A stretch of DNA of 64,000 bases from Rhizorhapis sp. SPR117 (GCF_021742065.1 NZ_JAKKIE010000011.1:13740-77739), one strand, 5' to 3'; shown: positions 46,308-55,507, numbered from the stretch's first letter. Numbers and translations: made by a program. Notes: generated by a model from the letters alone, not told the origin.

Positions 46308-46436
46308 ATGAAAAAGAATTTGGCTATTGTGGCAGTTTCCATTGCCTTGACGCTGCTGGCCGCATGCAACACGGTCAAGGGCGCCGGACGCGATATCGAA
46401 TCCGTTGGCAGTGCGGGCGAAAGAGTCATCAATTAA
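46308..46436 (+). CDS. entericidin A/B family small lipoprotein
   Basis: A 42-codon ORF with ATG at 46308 after TGAGGA. Positive N-terminus MKKN, a hydrophobic stretch and the lipobox LLAAC (Cys20) define a lipoprotein signal; the mature part NTVKGAGRDIESVGSAG is the entericidin signature. The mature lipoprotein is only 23 residues. In E. coli the EcnA/EcnB pair is an antidote/toxin set; in sphingomonads single copies of this family are common and often stress-induced, though no promoter element was recognised here. Confidence 0.88.
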   Translation: MKKNLAIVAVSIALTLLAACNTVKGAGRDIESVGSAGERVIN

Positions 46437-46589
46437 GGCCGGGGAGAACCCGCTCTCGCGGTCAAAGCTAATATGATGGAATCGAAGTTCTCACCCTGAA
46501 ACAAGTTGGCAATCATACCGTTGCGACAAATAGGATGGGCTCGCCCCCCCTGAAGGGACTATTGCATCATTCGTGCATTTCCTGATTTT

Positions 46590-46679
46590 CGTCGTTCCCG
46601 CGAAGGCGGGAACCCATCTCCCGACGTAAAATCAAGCGGTCAGGTCAGGAGATGGATCCCCGCCTTCGCGGGGATGACG
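46590..46679. repeat. REP-like palindromic element, copy 2
   Basis: Left arm GTCGTTCCCGCGAAGGCGGG and right arm CCCCGCCTTCGCGGGGATGACG (46658-46679) are complementary around a central segment of about 45 nt containing GGAGATGGATCC. The right half is identical to that of the ddl-murB element. It lies between the entericidin gene and gspO. Confidence 0.85.
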
Positions 46680-46690
46680 ATAAAATGAAA

Positions 46691-47467
46691 TTAGGCAATC
46701 CCCAGGATACGCGATGCAATCCATGCAGGGAACGCCGCGACAGCCATAAATGTACCAAGCGGAATACGCGTGGTCGACCCAACCACCCGTCCCCGTGCCG
46801 CGCCAAGGCCGATGGTCAGCAATGCCGTCACGCTGGCGATAACGAGCAGCAGCGGCAGGATTTGCCAGCCCATCCATGCGCCGATGGCACCCAGCAGCTT
46901 GGGATCACCCCCACCCATCCCCTCTCTCCCGCGGAACCTGCGGTATCCAACAGCGATGGCCGTCAGCGCGCCATAGCCCACAGCGGCCCCGATCACGCGA
47001 TCAGCAAGCGCCACATCGGTCACCCACATGCCAAGTGTCAGACCCAGAAAGGCCAGCGGGAGCGTCAAGGCATCGGGCAACCAGAAATACCGGAAATCCA
47101 GCACGCCCAGAACGATCAGCAACCAGGCGAAAACTGCCCAGCCCAACCCTTCGATACCCGGCGCGAGCCACAAGGCCATGGCTCCGGCAAGCGCGCAGCC
47201 CAATTCCACACTGAAATGCAGCCAGTCAATCCGTGCGCCACACGTTCGGCATTTCCCGCCCAGGATAATCGCGCTGAACAAGGGTACGAGATCGATAAGC
47301 CCCAGGGCCCGGCCACATCCCTCGCACACCGAACGGCCCGCAAGTACCGAACGCTTCTGCGGCCAGCGAAGGATAAGGGTTGCAAGAAAACTGCCAATAA
47401 TCGCGCCCAGCAGAAAACCCGCGAGCAACCACGCTTCGGGCGGCATCATATTGAGGCCTTCGCTCAC
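46691..47467 (-). CDS. gspO: type IV/II prepilin peptidase (GspO/PilD)
   Basis: 258 residues, about eight membrane helices. The zinc-binding cytoplasmic loop has two CxxC pairs, C48/C51 and C73/C76. The catalytic aspartates are Asp124 in VLDFRYFWLPD and Asp188 in GGGDPKLLGA. It cleaves pseudopilin leader peptides of GspG-K and methylates the new N-terminal Phe. It ends the gsp operon, overlapping gspN by 4 nt, and would process all five pseudopilins encoded upstream. Confidence 0.93.
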   Translation of the reverse strand: MSEGLNMMPPEAWLLAGFLLGAIIGSFLATLILRWPQKRSVLAGRSVCEGCGRALGLIDLVPLFSAIILGGKCRTCGARIDWLHFSVELGCALAGAMALWLAPGIEGLGWAVFAWLLIVLGVLDFRYFWLPDALTLPLAFLGLTLGMWVTDVALADRVIGAAVGYGALTAIAVGYRRFRGREGMGGGDPKLLGAIGAWMGWQILPLLLVIASVTALLTIGLGAARGRVVGSTTRIPLGTFMAVAAFPAWIASRILGIA

Positions 47468-48189
47468 AAGTTGCCATTGATCTTCAGCACATATCCACCG
47501 CCTGCCCCACGGGAAAAACCATTGCCCGCAAGAGTGGCTGCAAGTGCCGCATCCGTGGTGCTGACCAGCAATTCGGCCCGATAGGTCCCATCAGCTTCGA
47601 TATGCAGGTTGAACTTTTCAAGGCCGGACTGGCTGACCAGTGGCAGGAAAAGCGCGGGTCCGTCGCAGACAGCTTCGCCGCTCAGTCCTTGTGACAGATT
47701 AAGACCCTGAATAGCGGCGGCCATGCGCGCCTTGATACGGCCTTGGGCACGGACGCACGCACCATCGGTAAAGCGCACGCTGACATCCGAAAAGTCGACC
47801 CCACTAACCGGAAGCGGGGCAAGCAAGCCGTCGGCCCCTATGCTGGCGGTAACATCATCTATGCCAAAGCTGGCGTTGCTGACTGTCACCGCCCCTTTCA
47901 GATCATCGGAAGCGCCCGTTTGCCGGACAAAGTCCATTCGCGCCCTGCCAACCAGCAATTGTATCGGAGACACCCGCGCCTCGACATCGCCCAGCATCAC
48001 GCGGCCAAGGCGCAACTGCTCGATATTACCCCACCATACGCCACCATTTATGGCGCGTGCGGCAAGCCCCTTGTCCTGCAACTCCAGCATATTGAACGCC
48101 AACCGCAAGGGGAAAAGCGCCACCAGCGCAAACAACAGCACAAGTAACAGAAACAGGCGACGGCGCGCGGGGAGCAGGAAGGTCATCAC
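47464..48189 (-). CDS. gspN: type II secretion system protein GspN
   Basis: 241 residues with one N-terminal membrane segment (about 10-32, LFLLLVLLFALVALFPLRLAF) and a periplasmic beta-rich domain. The segment GGVWWGNIEQLRLGRVMLGDVE is characteristic of GspN. Its function in secretion is not essential in all systems. It overlaps gspM by 4 nt and gspO by 4 nt. Confidence 0.85.
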   Translation of the reverse strand: MMTFLLPARRRLFLLLVLLFALVALFPLRLAFNMLELQDKGLAARAINGGVWWGNIEQLRLGRVMLGDVEARVSPIQLLVGRARMDFVRQTGASDDLKGAVTVSNASFGIDDVTASIGADGLLAPLPVSGVDFSDVSVRFTDGACVRAQGRIKARMAAAIQGLNLSQGLSGEAVCDGPALFLPLVSQSGLEKFNLHIEADGTYRAELLVSTTDAALAATLAGNGFSRGAGGGYVLKINGNL

Positions 48190-48665
48190 CGCCCCGCCGT
48201 GCGCAGCACTGCGGTTGCATTGATGACATCAGGTCCCGCCGGCCGTGCGCTTAATGATTCGACCTGAATGCCGCGTGCTTCAAGCGAGACCAGCCAGGCG
48301 AAAAAGGCTGTTGGGCGCGCAGAACCGATGGCGATGCTCACCCTGCCCGCCCCCTGTGGGTCGTTGCGATCCAGTGTGAAGCCGGTTTCACTCGCACTCT
48401 GGCTGACCACCACATCGAGTGGCGCACCCAGTTCAGGCGGGCGATGCCCCGAAAGCCCTTTGATTGCCTCCACCCGGGCGCGAATGGCAGCATAGCGGTC
48501 AATGGCCGCCGCATGACCGGCCTTTGCCGATGCAAGGCCGCCATCAATGGGCCGGACGATGCCAAGCCACAGCACAACCACGGCCAACAGCGCCAGCATA
48601 ATGCCGACAAGCCATTTTTCCCGCCGGGAGAAGGCTTCCCATCTATCCTTCATTTGCTCGATCAT
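48186..48665 (-). CDS. gspM: type II secretion system protein GspM
   Basis: 159 residues, bitopic. A cytoplasmic start SRREKWLVGIM leads into a membrane helix (LALLAVVVLWLGIV), then a ferredoxin-like periplasmic domain including FFAWLVSLEARGIQVESLS, which is conserved in GspM. It forms the inner membrane platform with GspC, GspL and GspF. Overlaps gspL and gspN by 4 nt each. Confidence 0.88.
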   Translation of the reverse strand: MIEQMKDRWEAFSRREKWLVGIMLALLAVVVLWLGIVRPIDGGLASAKAGHAAAIDRYAAIRARVEAIKGLSGHRPPELGAPLDVVVSQSASETGFTLDRNDPQGAGRVSIAIGSARPTAFFAWLVSLEARGIQVESLSARPAGPDVINATAVLRTAGR

Positions 48666-49801
48666 AAGGCGCGCACCGTAATATCAGCGAGAACCTGTCC
48701 GCCCTGCCCCTGTTGCGAAGCGGCGGTGATGGTGAAACCGGCTTCCTGTAAGGCAATAAGGACAATATTGATGTCTTCCACTCTGGGGCCGCTCAACGTG
48801 ACCCGCAATGTGCCATCGGCAGAATGGCCCAGATTGGCGATACTGACATTGGATGCATTGCGCATGGCCATGAACAGCCCCGATGCAGGTCCCGAAAAAC
48901 CAAGCCCCCCGCCGCCCAGTTCAATCAGCCTGGCATCGAGCTGCGCCTGCGCATTGGCGGTGCCCTCCACGCGGGGCAATACAGTGCGAGCCAATGCCAC
49001 GCTTTCCGCATCCACTGCGCTTGCTGCGAAACTGTACTTCATGATGAGGATGAGGGCGATCAACAGACTGCCAAAGGCTATCAAACCCACCATGGCCGCC
49101 AGCCGCCGAACCAATGCCCAATCGAGCATTTTTTTCGCACGGCGAGCAAAATCGCCCTGACGCAGATTGAGCGGTGGTTCTTCAAGTGCCGCGATCGCCG
49201 CCCGATTGATCGCATCTGGCGGTATATCGCGTACCGGCGCATCACCGATGATCGGGGCGCAAAGCGGATCGGTCGCAGCCATTGCGCAATCGGAACCCCG
49301 CACAACCGTCTGCCCGCCGATAACACCCCTGACGAAGCCTTCCTCGGGATGAGGCAGCAACAGGGCCGCAGGCAGTATGACATCGGGATCAAGGCCATGT
49401 TGCTGCGCCCAAAGCAACCAATGCGCCATCTGCGCGCGGGCAACAACCGCGACATTATGGCTGTCTTCCGGATTGGCCGTTTCAGCCGTGGCAACATGGA
49501 GAGTCTCAGCCGGGCCGATGCTGTTGTCGAGCGCCAGCAGCCGCGCCGCCGCACGACCCTGACGCGGTGGCAGGTCGGGAAAATCAGTCCAATGCAAAGT
49601 GGTATGAGTCACCGGCGCGACCAGCATGATCCGATCACCTTTTGGCACTGCCTCCAGCCCGGTCGCGTGTAACCAGCCAGCACCAATGCCATGCTGAATC
49701 ATTTCGCCGCCGACGATCCGCATCCACAGCGGCTCTTCGTCATCACCGTCAGGAATGGAAATGATGAAACCGTCGACGCCGCTCAACCTGCTTCCCCCCA
49801 T
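48662..49801 (-). CDS. gspL: type II secretion system protein GspL
   Basis: 379 residues by the ATG start. A cytoplasmic actin-like domain (about 1-230), which binds GspE, is followed by a membrane helix (VGLIAFGSLLIALILIM, about 239-255) and a periplasmic ferredoxin-like domain. The start is uncertain: the ATG at 49801 overlaps gspK by 19 nt without a ribosome binding site, while a TTG at 49786 overlaps the gspK stop by 4 nt as elsewhere in the operon and follows GGGGGGAAG. The TTG start may be the real one. Confidence 0.85.
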   Translation of the reverse strand: MGGSRLSGVDGFIISIPDGDDEEPLWMRIVGGEMIQHGIGAGWLHATGLEAVPKGDRIMLVAPVTHTTLHWTDFPDLPPRQGRAAARLLALDNSIGPAETLHVATAETANPEDSHNVAVVARAQMAHWLLWAQQHGLDPDVILPAALLLPHPEEGFVRGVIGGQTVVRGSDCAMAATDPLCAPIIGDAPVRDIPPDAINRAAIAALEEPPLNLRQGDFARRAKKMLDWALVRRLAAMVGLIAFGSLLIALILIMKYSFAASAVDAESVALARTVLPRVEGTANAQAQLDARLIELGGGGLGFSGPASGLFMAMRNASNVSIANLGHSADGTLRVTLSGPRVEDINIVLIALQEAGFTITAASQQGQGGQVLADITVRAL

Positions 49802-50769
49802 TGACGCAGAATCAGCCGGGCGGGCGTTTCCTGCGCATCTATCAGCGCCTGTTCGGTCACTTCGGCATCCCCCAGCTCGACAGCGATGTCGACGCGAAAA
49901 AATCTGCTAGTCACTTTTGTCTGGGCCGTCACCTCTGCATTGGGGGTGAGCGCCGCCAATGCTGGCAAAGCCCAGAATGCATGCACGCTCCCATAGCCAT
50001 CCGCTGGCCGCTGCGCCAGCATTTGCCGCGCTCGATCAATGGTAAGCTGTCCCGGGATCAGCATGGCGAACAGCGGCGCCTGTTCAGGCGCCAGCGTGTT
50101 GACGTTGACAGGCGACAGATCCGTAATCGGCAGCGCGCAGACCCACGGACGCAGCGTTGCATAAATCTCTGGCGTCACTCCATAGACGGCGCGCAATTCG
50201 CTGGTATCCATGATCAGGCGATTGGGTGTGCGATAGGGCTTGGCAAGTTGGGCATAGACGTCATCCTCTGCCCCACCGGGCACCGGCGCGCTATCGCTGT
50301 CGATCCAGTCGGTGAGCGAAGCCGCAACGAGTGCTGCGTCACGCGCGTTGATGCCCAGCAATTCCATAAGGGCTGTGAACTGCCGAACGCCCAGTGGTCG
50401 GGCAAGCAACTTTTCGGGATCAGTACCGGCCACCACGCTGTTCAGGTTGAAGCAATTGCCGCCATCGGTGACGCTGGCTGTGGCAATACCGCCGGGAATG
50501 GGCAAACGGTTGGGGCGTCCGTTCCAATCGCCCTGCAATGTGGTCTTGGTCGTATCGGCGGCCACCAGATCACCGATACGCACGATGGAAATCGTCTCTG
50601 CGGCCAGTGCATAGGCACGTGCCTGATCCAATGCGCTGCTGTTAGCGGCAAGGCGCGTGGCAAGCGTCAGGCGTTCCAGCGCCGCAGCGGCAATAACGGA
50701 CATGACCGCGACAAGAAGCAGCACCGTGAGCAGCGCCGCGCCGCGTTCCTTGCCAGGACCAATATTCAT
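49783..50769 (-). CDS. gspK: type II secretion system minor pseudopilin GspK
   Basis: 328 residues. The N-terminal prepilin leader ends in KERG with AALLTVLLLVAVMSVIA as the hydrophobic helix; GspK is the one pseudopilin lacking the Glu at position 5 and here has Thr. The large inserted alpha domain contains NCFNLNSVV and DWIDSDSAPVPGGAEDD, the Ca-binding-like segment of the family, and PVNVNTLAPEQAPL near the C-terminus. It caps the pseudopilus tip. Confidence 0.93.
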   Translation of the reverse strand: MNIGPGKERGAALLTVLLLVAVMSVIAAAALERLTLATRLAANSSALDQARAYALAAETISIVRIGDLVAADTTKTTLQGDWNGRPNRLPIPGGIATASVTDGGNCFNLNSVVAGTDPEKLLARPLGVRQFTALMELLGINARDAALVAASLTDWIDSDSAPVPGGAEDDVYAQLAKPYRTPNRLIMDTSELRAVYGVTPEIYATLRPWVCALPITDLSPVNVNTLAPEQAPLFAMLIPGQLTIDRARQMLAQRPADGYGSVHAFWALPALAALTPNAEVTAQTKVTSRFFRVDIAVELGDAEVTEQALIDAQETPARLILRQWGEAG

Positions 50770-51386
50770 TGGCCAGCCTCGGTCTGGGCAGCCTTGGCGC
50801 CGGGGCCTACCAGAAAAAGAAGGGTCAGCGGCGCTTCGTTCTTACCCGTAATCACCATCTCCACCGCGCGCGGCAGGAGGTCGGGCTGCGTTGGTTGCCA
50901 ATTGTCGCGCCAATCGCCTTTTTCGTCCCGATATCGCATTGTCACGGCATCGATGCTTTCGAGCAGCGGCGAAGGTTCGCCCGCCACGGCGCCGTCAAGC
51001 ATTGAATAGCCGCGCCGTTCCAGCGATCCATCGGCATACCAATATTCAACCTTCTGCAAGGTCGAGCGCGGCGCGCCATCGAGATTGCTCCACCCGCCCC
51101 GAACGAACCGGACGAGCGGTTGATTTTCATCAGCCGATTGCGCCCAGAAGGCCGGAACGAACTTGCCCTCTTCGTTACGGCTGATCCGCGCTGTCGCCTG
51201 CGCCAGATCGGCGGACATTGCGGCGCTTGCCCGCTGGATCAGCGCCATATCGTCCAGATGCGCCTTGACCGCCCCCTGCGCCGTGACACTGTTCGACAAA
51301 AGCATGACGCCCGCGGCGGCCAGCACGCCGAATATGAACAGTGCAACCATCAACTCGACAAGGGTGAAACCGCGCTGTCCCCTCAT
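50766..51386 (-). CDS. gspJ: type II secretion system minor pseudopilin GspJ
   Basis: 206 residues. Leader MRGQRG is followed by the mature start FTLVELMVALFIFGVLAAAG with Glu5. The later segments LERRGYSMLDG and TMRYRDEKGDWRDNW are typical of GspJ. It overlaps gspI and gspK by 4 nt. Forms the tip complex with GspI and GspK. Confidence 0.93.
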   Translation of the reverse strand: MRGQRGFTLVELMVALFIFGVLAAAGVMLLSNSVTAQGAVKAHLDDMALIQRASAAMSADLAQATARISRNEEGKFVPAFWAQSADENQPLVRFVRGGWSNLDGAPRSTLQKVEYWYADGSLERRGYSMLDGAVAGEPSPLLESIDAVTMRYRDEKGDWRDNWQPTQPDLLPRAVEMVITGKNEAPLTLLFLVGPGAKAAQTEAGQ

Positions 51387-51754
51387 TTTGTCGGCCTGAT
51401 GATCGTCAGCATATTAGGTGATCCGCCCTGATTTCCTTCCACACGGATGTCGATTTTCATGAGGCGCGAGTCGTCGGTCAACGCCGCTTCACGCGTCCAG
51501 CGCCATGTCTGGCCGCCATTTTCCGCAACGCCTTTTTTCTCGCCAAGGCTGGGTGGTGCCGGGTCGGTCAGTAATTCGACCGCCAGATTGCGGGCCACGA
51601 TCTGGCCCATCAGTTTTTGATCCAGATCAGCCGTGGTAGACAGCGTCACGCCTTGCAGGCGCAACAGCGCCAATGCGGCAAGGCTGAATACCGCCAGCGC
51701 GACAAGCATTTCAATCAGGGTAAAGCCCAAAGACCCGCGATCACGCACCGACAT
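51383..51754 (-). CDS. gspI: type II secretion system minor pseudopilin GspI
   Basis: 123 residues. Short leader ending RGSLG, then FTLIEMLVALAVFSLAALAL with Glu5. ARNLAVELL and GQTWRWTREA are family segments. The ATG at 51754 overlaps the gspH stop by 14 nt; a GTG two codons later (51748) has better ribosome binding site spacing (AAGG) and is an alternative. It precedes gspJ with a 4-nt overlap. Confidence 0.9.
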   Translation of the reverse strand: MSVRDRGSLGFTLIEMLVALAVFSLAALALLRLQGVTLSTTADLDQKLMGQIVARNLAVELLTDPAPPSLGEKKGVAENGGQTWRWTREAALTDDSRLMKIDIRVEGNQGGSPNMLTIIRPTK

Positions 51755-52247
51755 CGACCTTGCCATTGATGCCGATGCTGACCGATACCTGTTCGCCGCC
51801 GCGCACAAGACGCACGGTGAGCGGTTCGCTCGCAAGGCCGGTGCTGTCGAAATAGAATTGCTCACGTCCCGCCTGCCCCACCAGGGCGGTGGTGCCATCG
51901 CGCCAATCGGTCGGACCAAAGGGTTTGTCGCGCATGGGACTCCATTGGCCCTGTCGACGCTGCGAAAAGCCATAGCCGGATGCAGATATCCAGACGCTCA
52001 TGGGACGTGATTGCAATACGGCATTATCCCGCGCCGCCAGGACGCGCGCGGCAAAACGCTCCGCATCGCTCATAACCTTCCCATGCTGAGTGGGGATGGT
52101 CATGACGACGGCAGCCGACATCAGACCGATAATCATGATCACCACCATCAATTCGACAAGGGTGAAGCCGTCTTCCCATGCCCGCGTGCGCGTTCTGGAG
52201 AAAGCCGGCCTAAGACGCTCAGATGTCGCTGGAATAGATATCGGCAT
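51741..52247 (-). CDS. gspH: type II secretion system minor pseudopilin GspH
   Basis: 168 residues. The prepilin leader is unusually long (about 26 residues before DG) and leads to FTLVELMVVIMIIGLMSAAV. The segment SDAERFAARVLAARDNAVLQ is typical of GspH. The start at 52247 overlaps gspG by 29 nt; GAGGGCGATA lies in front of it and no later start codon exists before the pilin motif, which supports it. Confidence 0.9.
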   Translation of the reverse strand: MPISIPATSERLRPAFSRTRTRAWEDGFTLVELMVVIMIIGLMSAAVVMTIPTQHGKVMSDAERFAARVLAARDNAVLQSRPMSVWISASGYGFSQRRQGQWSPMRDKPFGPTDWRDGTTALVGQAGREQFYFDSTGLASEPLTVRLVRGGEQVSVSIGINGKVDVGA

Positions 52248-52698
52248 TATCGCCCTCGCCACCCGGAGCGCCATCGGCACCCAGCGAATAGACGTCGAAC
52301 GCCCCGCTGCGTCCCGGATTGGCATAAAGATAGGAATGGCCCCAGGGATCATCAGGCAGTTTCCTGATATAGCCGCCGCTGCGATAGCGTCCCGGTTGTG
52401 CCAATGTCGCGGGCGGCGATACCAGCGCCTGCAAGCCATCTCCGGCGGCGGGATAAGTCAGATTATCGAGGCGATACATTTCCAGAGCCTGACTGAGCGT
52501 CGAAATATCGGCCCTCGCCTTTTCCACCATGGCACGGTCCCGGCTGGGCAGGACGTTGATCATGACAACCGTGGCAAGCAAACCGATGATAACGATCACG
52601 ACCATCAATTCGACGAGGGTGAAACCGGATTCGCGCTTCGCCCGCTCCTGCTGTGAGAAGCTCCGGAAATGGCGATAGCGGGACAACAAACGTTTCAT
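52219..52698 (-). CDS. gspG: type II secretion system major pseudopilin GspG
   Basis: 159 residues. Leader of about 24 residues ending ESG, then FTLVELMVVIVIIGLLATVV with Glu5. GspG-specific parts are the DISTLSQALEMYRLDN helix, YPAAGDGLQALV, and the Ca loop near LGADGAPGGEGDNADI. The start at 52698 follows TTGAGGAAATT; an ATG five codons earlier lies inside gspF. Builds the pseudopilus shaft. Confidence 0.94.
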   Translation of the reverse strand: MKRLLSRYRHFRSFSQQERAKRESGFTLVELMVVIVIIGLLATVVMINVLPSRDRAMVEKARADISTLSQALEMYRLDNLTYPAAGDGLQALVSPPATLAQPGRYRSGGYIRKLPDDPWGHSYLYANPGRSGAFDVYSLGADGAPGGEGDNADIYSSDI

Positions 52699-52705
52699 AA
52701 TTTCC

Positions 52706-53923
52706 TCAAGCACCTGTCAGGCTTTGCAATTGCAGGATGGGGAGCAGGATCGATAGCACGATCATGGCGACAACGCCGCCCATGACGACAATGATGGCCG
52801 GTTCCAGCAGCGACAAAGCCGTTGCAGTGAAACGATCGAACTCCCGCTCCAGATAATCGGCCGCGCGTTCCAGCATGGTGTCAAGACGACCGGCCGCCTC
52901 TCCGCTGGCCGCCAGATAAACCAGCAGCGGCGGAAAAACACCTGCGCGGCGAAGCGCGGCGGAAAGGCTGCCACCGCCGCGGATCGCCTCGACAATATCA
53001 TCGGACGCCTTGCGCAGAACGCGGTTGTGGACAGTCTGCGCAGTCAGCTTTAATCCTTCCAGCAGCGGCAAGCGGCTGGCCACCATGGTCGAAAGCGTAC
53101 GGGCCATGCGCGCGGCATGAAGGTCGCGGATCAGGCGACCGAGCAACGGGAGGCGAAGCAGGGAACGGTCAAAACTGTACCGGATCGATTCTTCTTTCAG
53201 CGCACGCCAACCGACAATGCCCACAGCCAGGAACAGGGCAAGCAGCGCCCACCAATAGCCCGTCAGAAAGCCGGATATGCCAATGACGATCCGCGTCAAC
53301 AGCGGCAGTTGTTGCCCCACCGTATCGAATTGTTCGACCACCTTTGGTACCACGAATACCATCAGGCCCACGACCACACTTACCGCGACCAGCGCCAAGA
53401 TGATGGGATAGGCAAGCGCCGTCGTCACTTTGCCGCGAACCTCCGCCTGCCGTTCCAGCAGGTTGGCCAACCGCTCCATGATCAAAGGCAGACTGCCGGA
53501 ACTTTCGCCCGCCGACACCATCGCGCGATACAGCGGTGGAAAGCTTCTGGCCTCGAGCGCCATGGCTTCGGCAAGGCGACGCCCTTCGGTCACACCACCA
53601 TGCACACGCAAAACGACGGCGCGCACATGTTCTTCTTCGCTTTGCCGGCTGATCGTGCGGAACGCTTCTTCAAGCGGGCTGACCTCGATCAGGGTCGATA
53701 ACTGCCGCGTGAACAGCGTGAGCTGCCTGGGGGACAGCCGTTGGCGGGCAAGCGAGAACAGCGCCCTGCCCCGCGCAGCCTTCGATCTGCCCGCTTCAAT
53801 TTTCACGACGAACATCTTGCGCTGGTCGAGCCGCGCCTTGGCTTCATCGGCACTCTCTGCGGTCAGCGACCCTCGACGTTCCTTGCCCGCCGGGTCTATC
53901 GCCAGATAGTCATAATCAGGCAT
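52706..53923 (-). CDS. gspF: type II secretion system inner membrane protein GspF
   Basis: 405 residues with two homologous cytoplasmic domains and three membrane helices. Identified by LTLFTRQLSTLIEVSPLEEA and its second-half counterpart ARTLSTMVASRLPLLEGLK, with VSAGESSGSLPLIMERLA and AASGEAAGRLDTMLERAA as the repeated motif. Start MPDYDYLAIDPAGKERRG at 53923 overlaps gspE by 8 nt; longer frames run antisense-like through gspE and were rejected. Confidence 0.94.
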   Translation of the reverse strand: MPDYDYLAIDPAGKERRGSLTAESADEAKARLDQRKMFVVKIEAGRSKAARGRALFSLARQRLSPRQLTLFTRQLSTLIEVSPLEEAFRTISRQSEEEHVRAVVLRVHGGVTEGRRLAEAMALEARSFPPLYRAMVSAGESSGSLPLIMERLANLLERQAEVRGKVTTALAYPIILALVAVSVVVGLMVFVVPKVVEQFDTVGQQLPLLTRIVIGISGFLTGYWWALLALFLAVGIVGWRALKEESIRYSFDRSLLRLPLLGRLIRDLHAARMARTLSTMVASRLPLLEGLKLTAQTVHNRVLRKASDDIVEAIRGGGSLSAALRRAGVFPPLLVYLAASGEAAGRLDTMLERAADYLEREFDRFTATALSLLEPAIIVVMGGVVAMIVLSILLPILQLQSLTGA

Positions 53924-55505
53924 CGCCCAATTCCTGCGAAACGGGAACCTCCGCCACCTCCTCCCGGCGAGAAATGCGGATGGCCTCTTCTGCCGTCGTC
54001 TGGCCGTCACGCACCAGCGCCCGTGCGGCCGACCCCAGATTGGGCGCATTGAGGAACGCGTGCCGCGCGATGATCGATTCATCACCGCCATCGTTGATAA
54101 GGCGGCGGATGGTGTCATCGATACGAACGGCCTCGAATACGCCGATCCGACCTTTGTAGCCGCTTCCGTTGCATTGCTCGCAGCCATGCGCCCGATAGAC
54201 AATGGTGCCGAGATCAAAGCCAAGCAGCGCGCTCACTGACTTGTCCGCCTGCACAGGTTCCCGGCAATGTTGGCACAAACGCCGCACAAGCCGTTGAGCA
54301 ATTACCGCACGCAGGGTGGAGGCCAGCAGAAACGGTTCAACCTTCATGTCGCGCATGCGGGTAATCGCGCCAACCGCATCATTGGTGTGGACGGTCGAAA
54401 GCACCAGATGGCCGGTGAGCGACGCCTGTACCGCGATTTCGGCGGTTTCGCGGTCACGGATTTCGCCTACCATCACAACATCGGGGTCCTGCCGCAATAT
54501 GGCGCGCAGGCCCGCCGCGAAGGTAAGTCCGACTTTCGGATTGACTTGCGTCTGACCCACGCCGTCAATCGCATATTCGACCGGGTCCTCAACCGTCAGG
54601 ATGTTGCGCGAGCCATCATTCAATTGCCGAAGACCAGCATAGAGCGTCGTTGTCTTGCCTGATCCGGTGGGACCTGTGACAAGGATGATGCCGTTGGGTT
54701 CCGATAATGCTTCACGGAAGACCTGATCAGCAAGGCCGGTCATGCCAAGCACGTCCAGGTCGATCCCTGCATTGTCCTTGTCCAATATACGCAGCACCAC
54801 CCGTTCGCCCGCGCGGCTGGGCAGCGTCGAAACACGCACGTCGAGCAGCTTGCCGCCCAGCGTCAGGCCGATACGGCCATCCTGCGGCACGCGCCGTTCG
54901 GCTATATCGAGCCGCGCCATCACCTTGATACGGCTGACCACCACGGGGGCGACATGCGGCGGCATTCTCAGCGTTTCACGCAGCACCCCGTCAACGCGCA
55001 TCCGCACGACAAGGCCGGTTTCATAAGGTTCGATATGAATGTCCGAAACGCCCTGCCGCGCCGCTTCGGCAATGATGCCGTTGATCAGACGAATGGCGGG
55101 CGCATCATCGGCGCTATCGAGCAGGTCATCGGCGGTGGGCAGATCGGTTGCAAGCAGGTCCAGTTCATCCTCGCCCACGCGCATGGACCCCGCAACCGCA
55201 GCCGCCGTGCCGTCCATCGCATAGCGCTGCGACAGATATTTGTCGAAGGTGGCGGTATCGACAAACGCCACATCGAAGGATTGCGCCAGATACCGCCGCA
55301 CCTCCAGCAATATGCGGGGGTCGCCGCCCTCCCGCATGGCAATGCTTAGCCGCTCGCCGCTGATGGACACGCCTTCGCCCAACAGGACAACACCGAATTT
55401 CCGCGCGAACCCATAAGGAATGTCGACCAGACGCGGCAGGGATTGCAGCGTCCCGGGCACCTGTTCGCCCGCTGTCGAATTACGGCTTTCGGGCTCGTCG
55501 GCCAT
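53916..55505 (-). CDS. gspE: type II secretion system ATPase GspE
   Basis: 529 residues. N-terminal domains bind GspL; the ATPase core has Walker A GPTGSGKTT at 278-286, the Asp box, Walker B DVVMVGEIRDRETAEIA, and the His box TGHLVLSTVHTND. The zinc-binding C-terminal subdomain has CQHC and CEQC pairs. It powers pseudopilus assembly in the cytoplasm. Two bases separate it from gspD upstream. Confidence 0.97.
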   Translation of the reverse strand: MADEPESRNSTAGEQVPGTLQSLPRLVDIPYGFARKFGVVLLGEGVSISGERLSIAMREGGDPRILLEVRRYLAQSFDVAFVDTATFDKYLSQRYAMDGTAAAVAGSMRVGEDELDLLATDLPTADDLLDSADDAPAIRLINGIIAEAARQGVSDIHIEPYETGLVVRMRVDGVLRETLRMPPHVAPVVVSRIKVMARLDIAERRVPQDGRIGLTLGGKLLDVRVSTLPSRAGERVVLRILDKDNAGIDLDVLGMTGLADQVFREALSEPNGIILVTGPTGSGKTTTLYAGLRQLNDGSRNILTVEDPVEYAIDGVGQTQVNPKVGLTFAAGLRAILRQDPDVVMVGEIRDRETAEIAVQASLTGHLVLSTVHTNDAVGAITRMRDMKVEPFLLASTLRAVIAQRLVRRLCQHCREPVQADKSVSALLGFDLGTIVYRAHGCEQCNGSGYKGRIGVFEAVRIDDTIRRLINDGGDESIIARHAFLNAPNLGSAARALVRDGQTTAEEAIRISRREEVAEVPVSQELGDA

Positions 55506-55507
55506 GT

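Noticed and set aside
49801..51009. 402-codon plus-strand frame opposite gspK and gspJ
   Set aside because: Shadow of pseudopilin genes with clear prepilin motifs.
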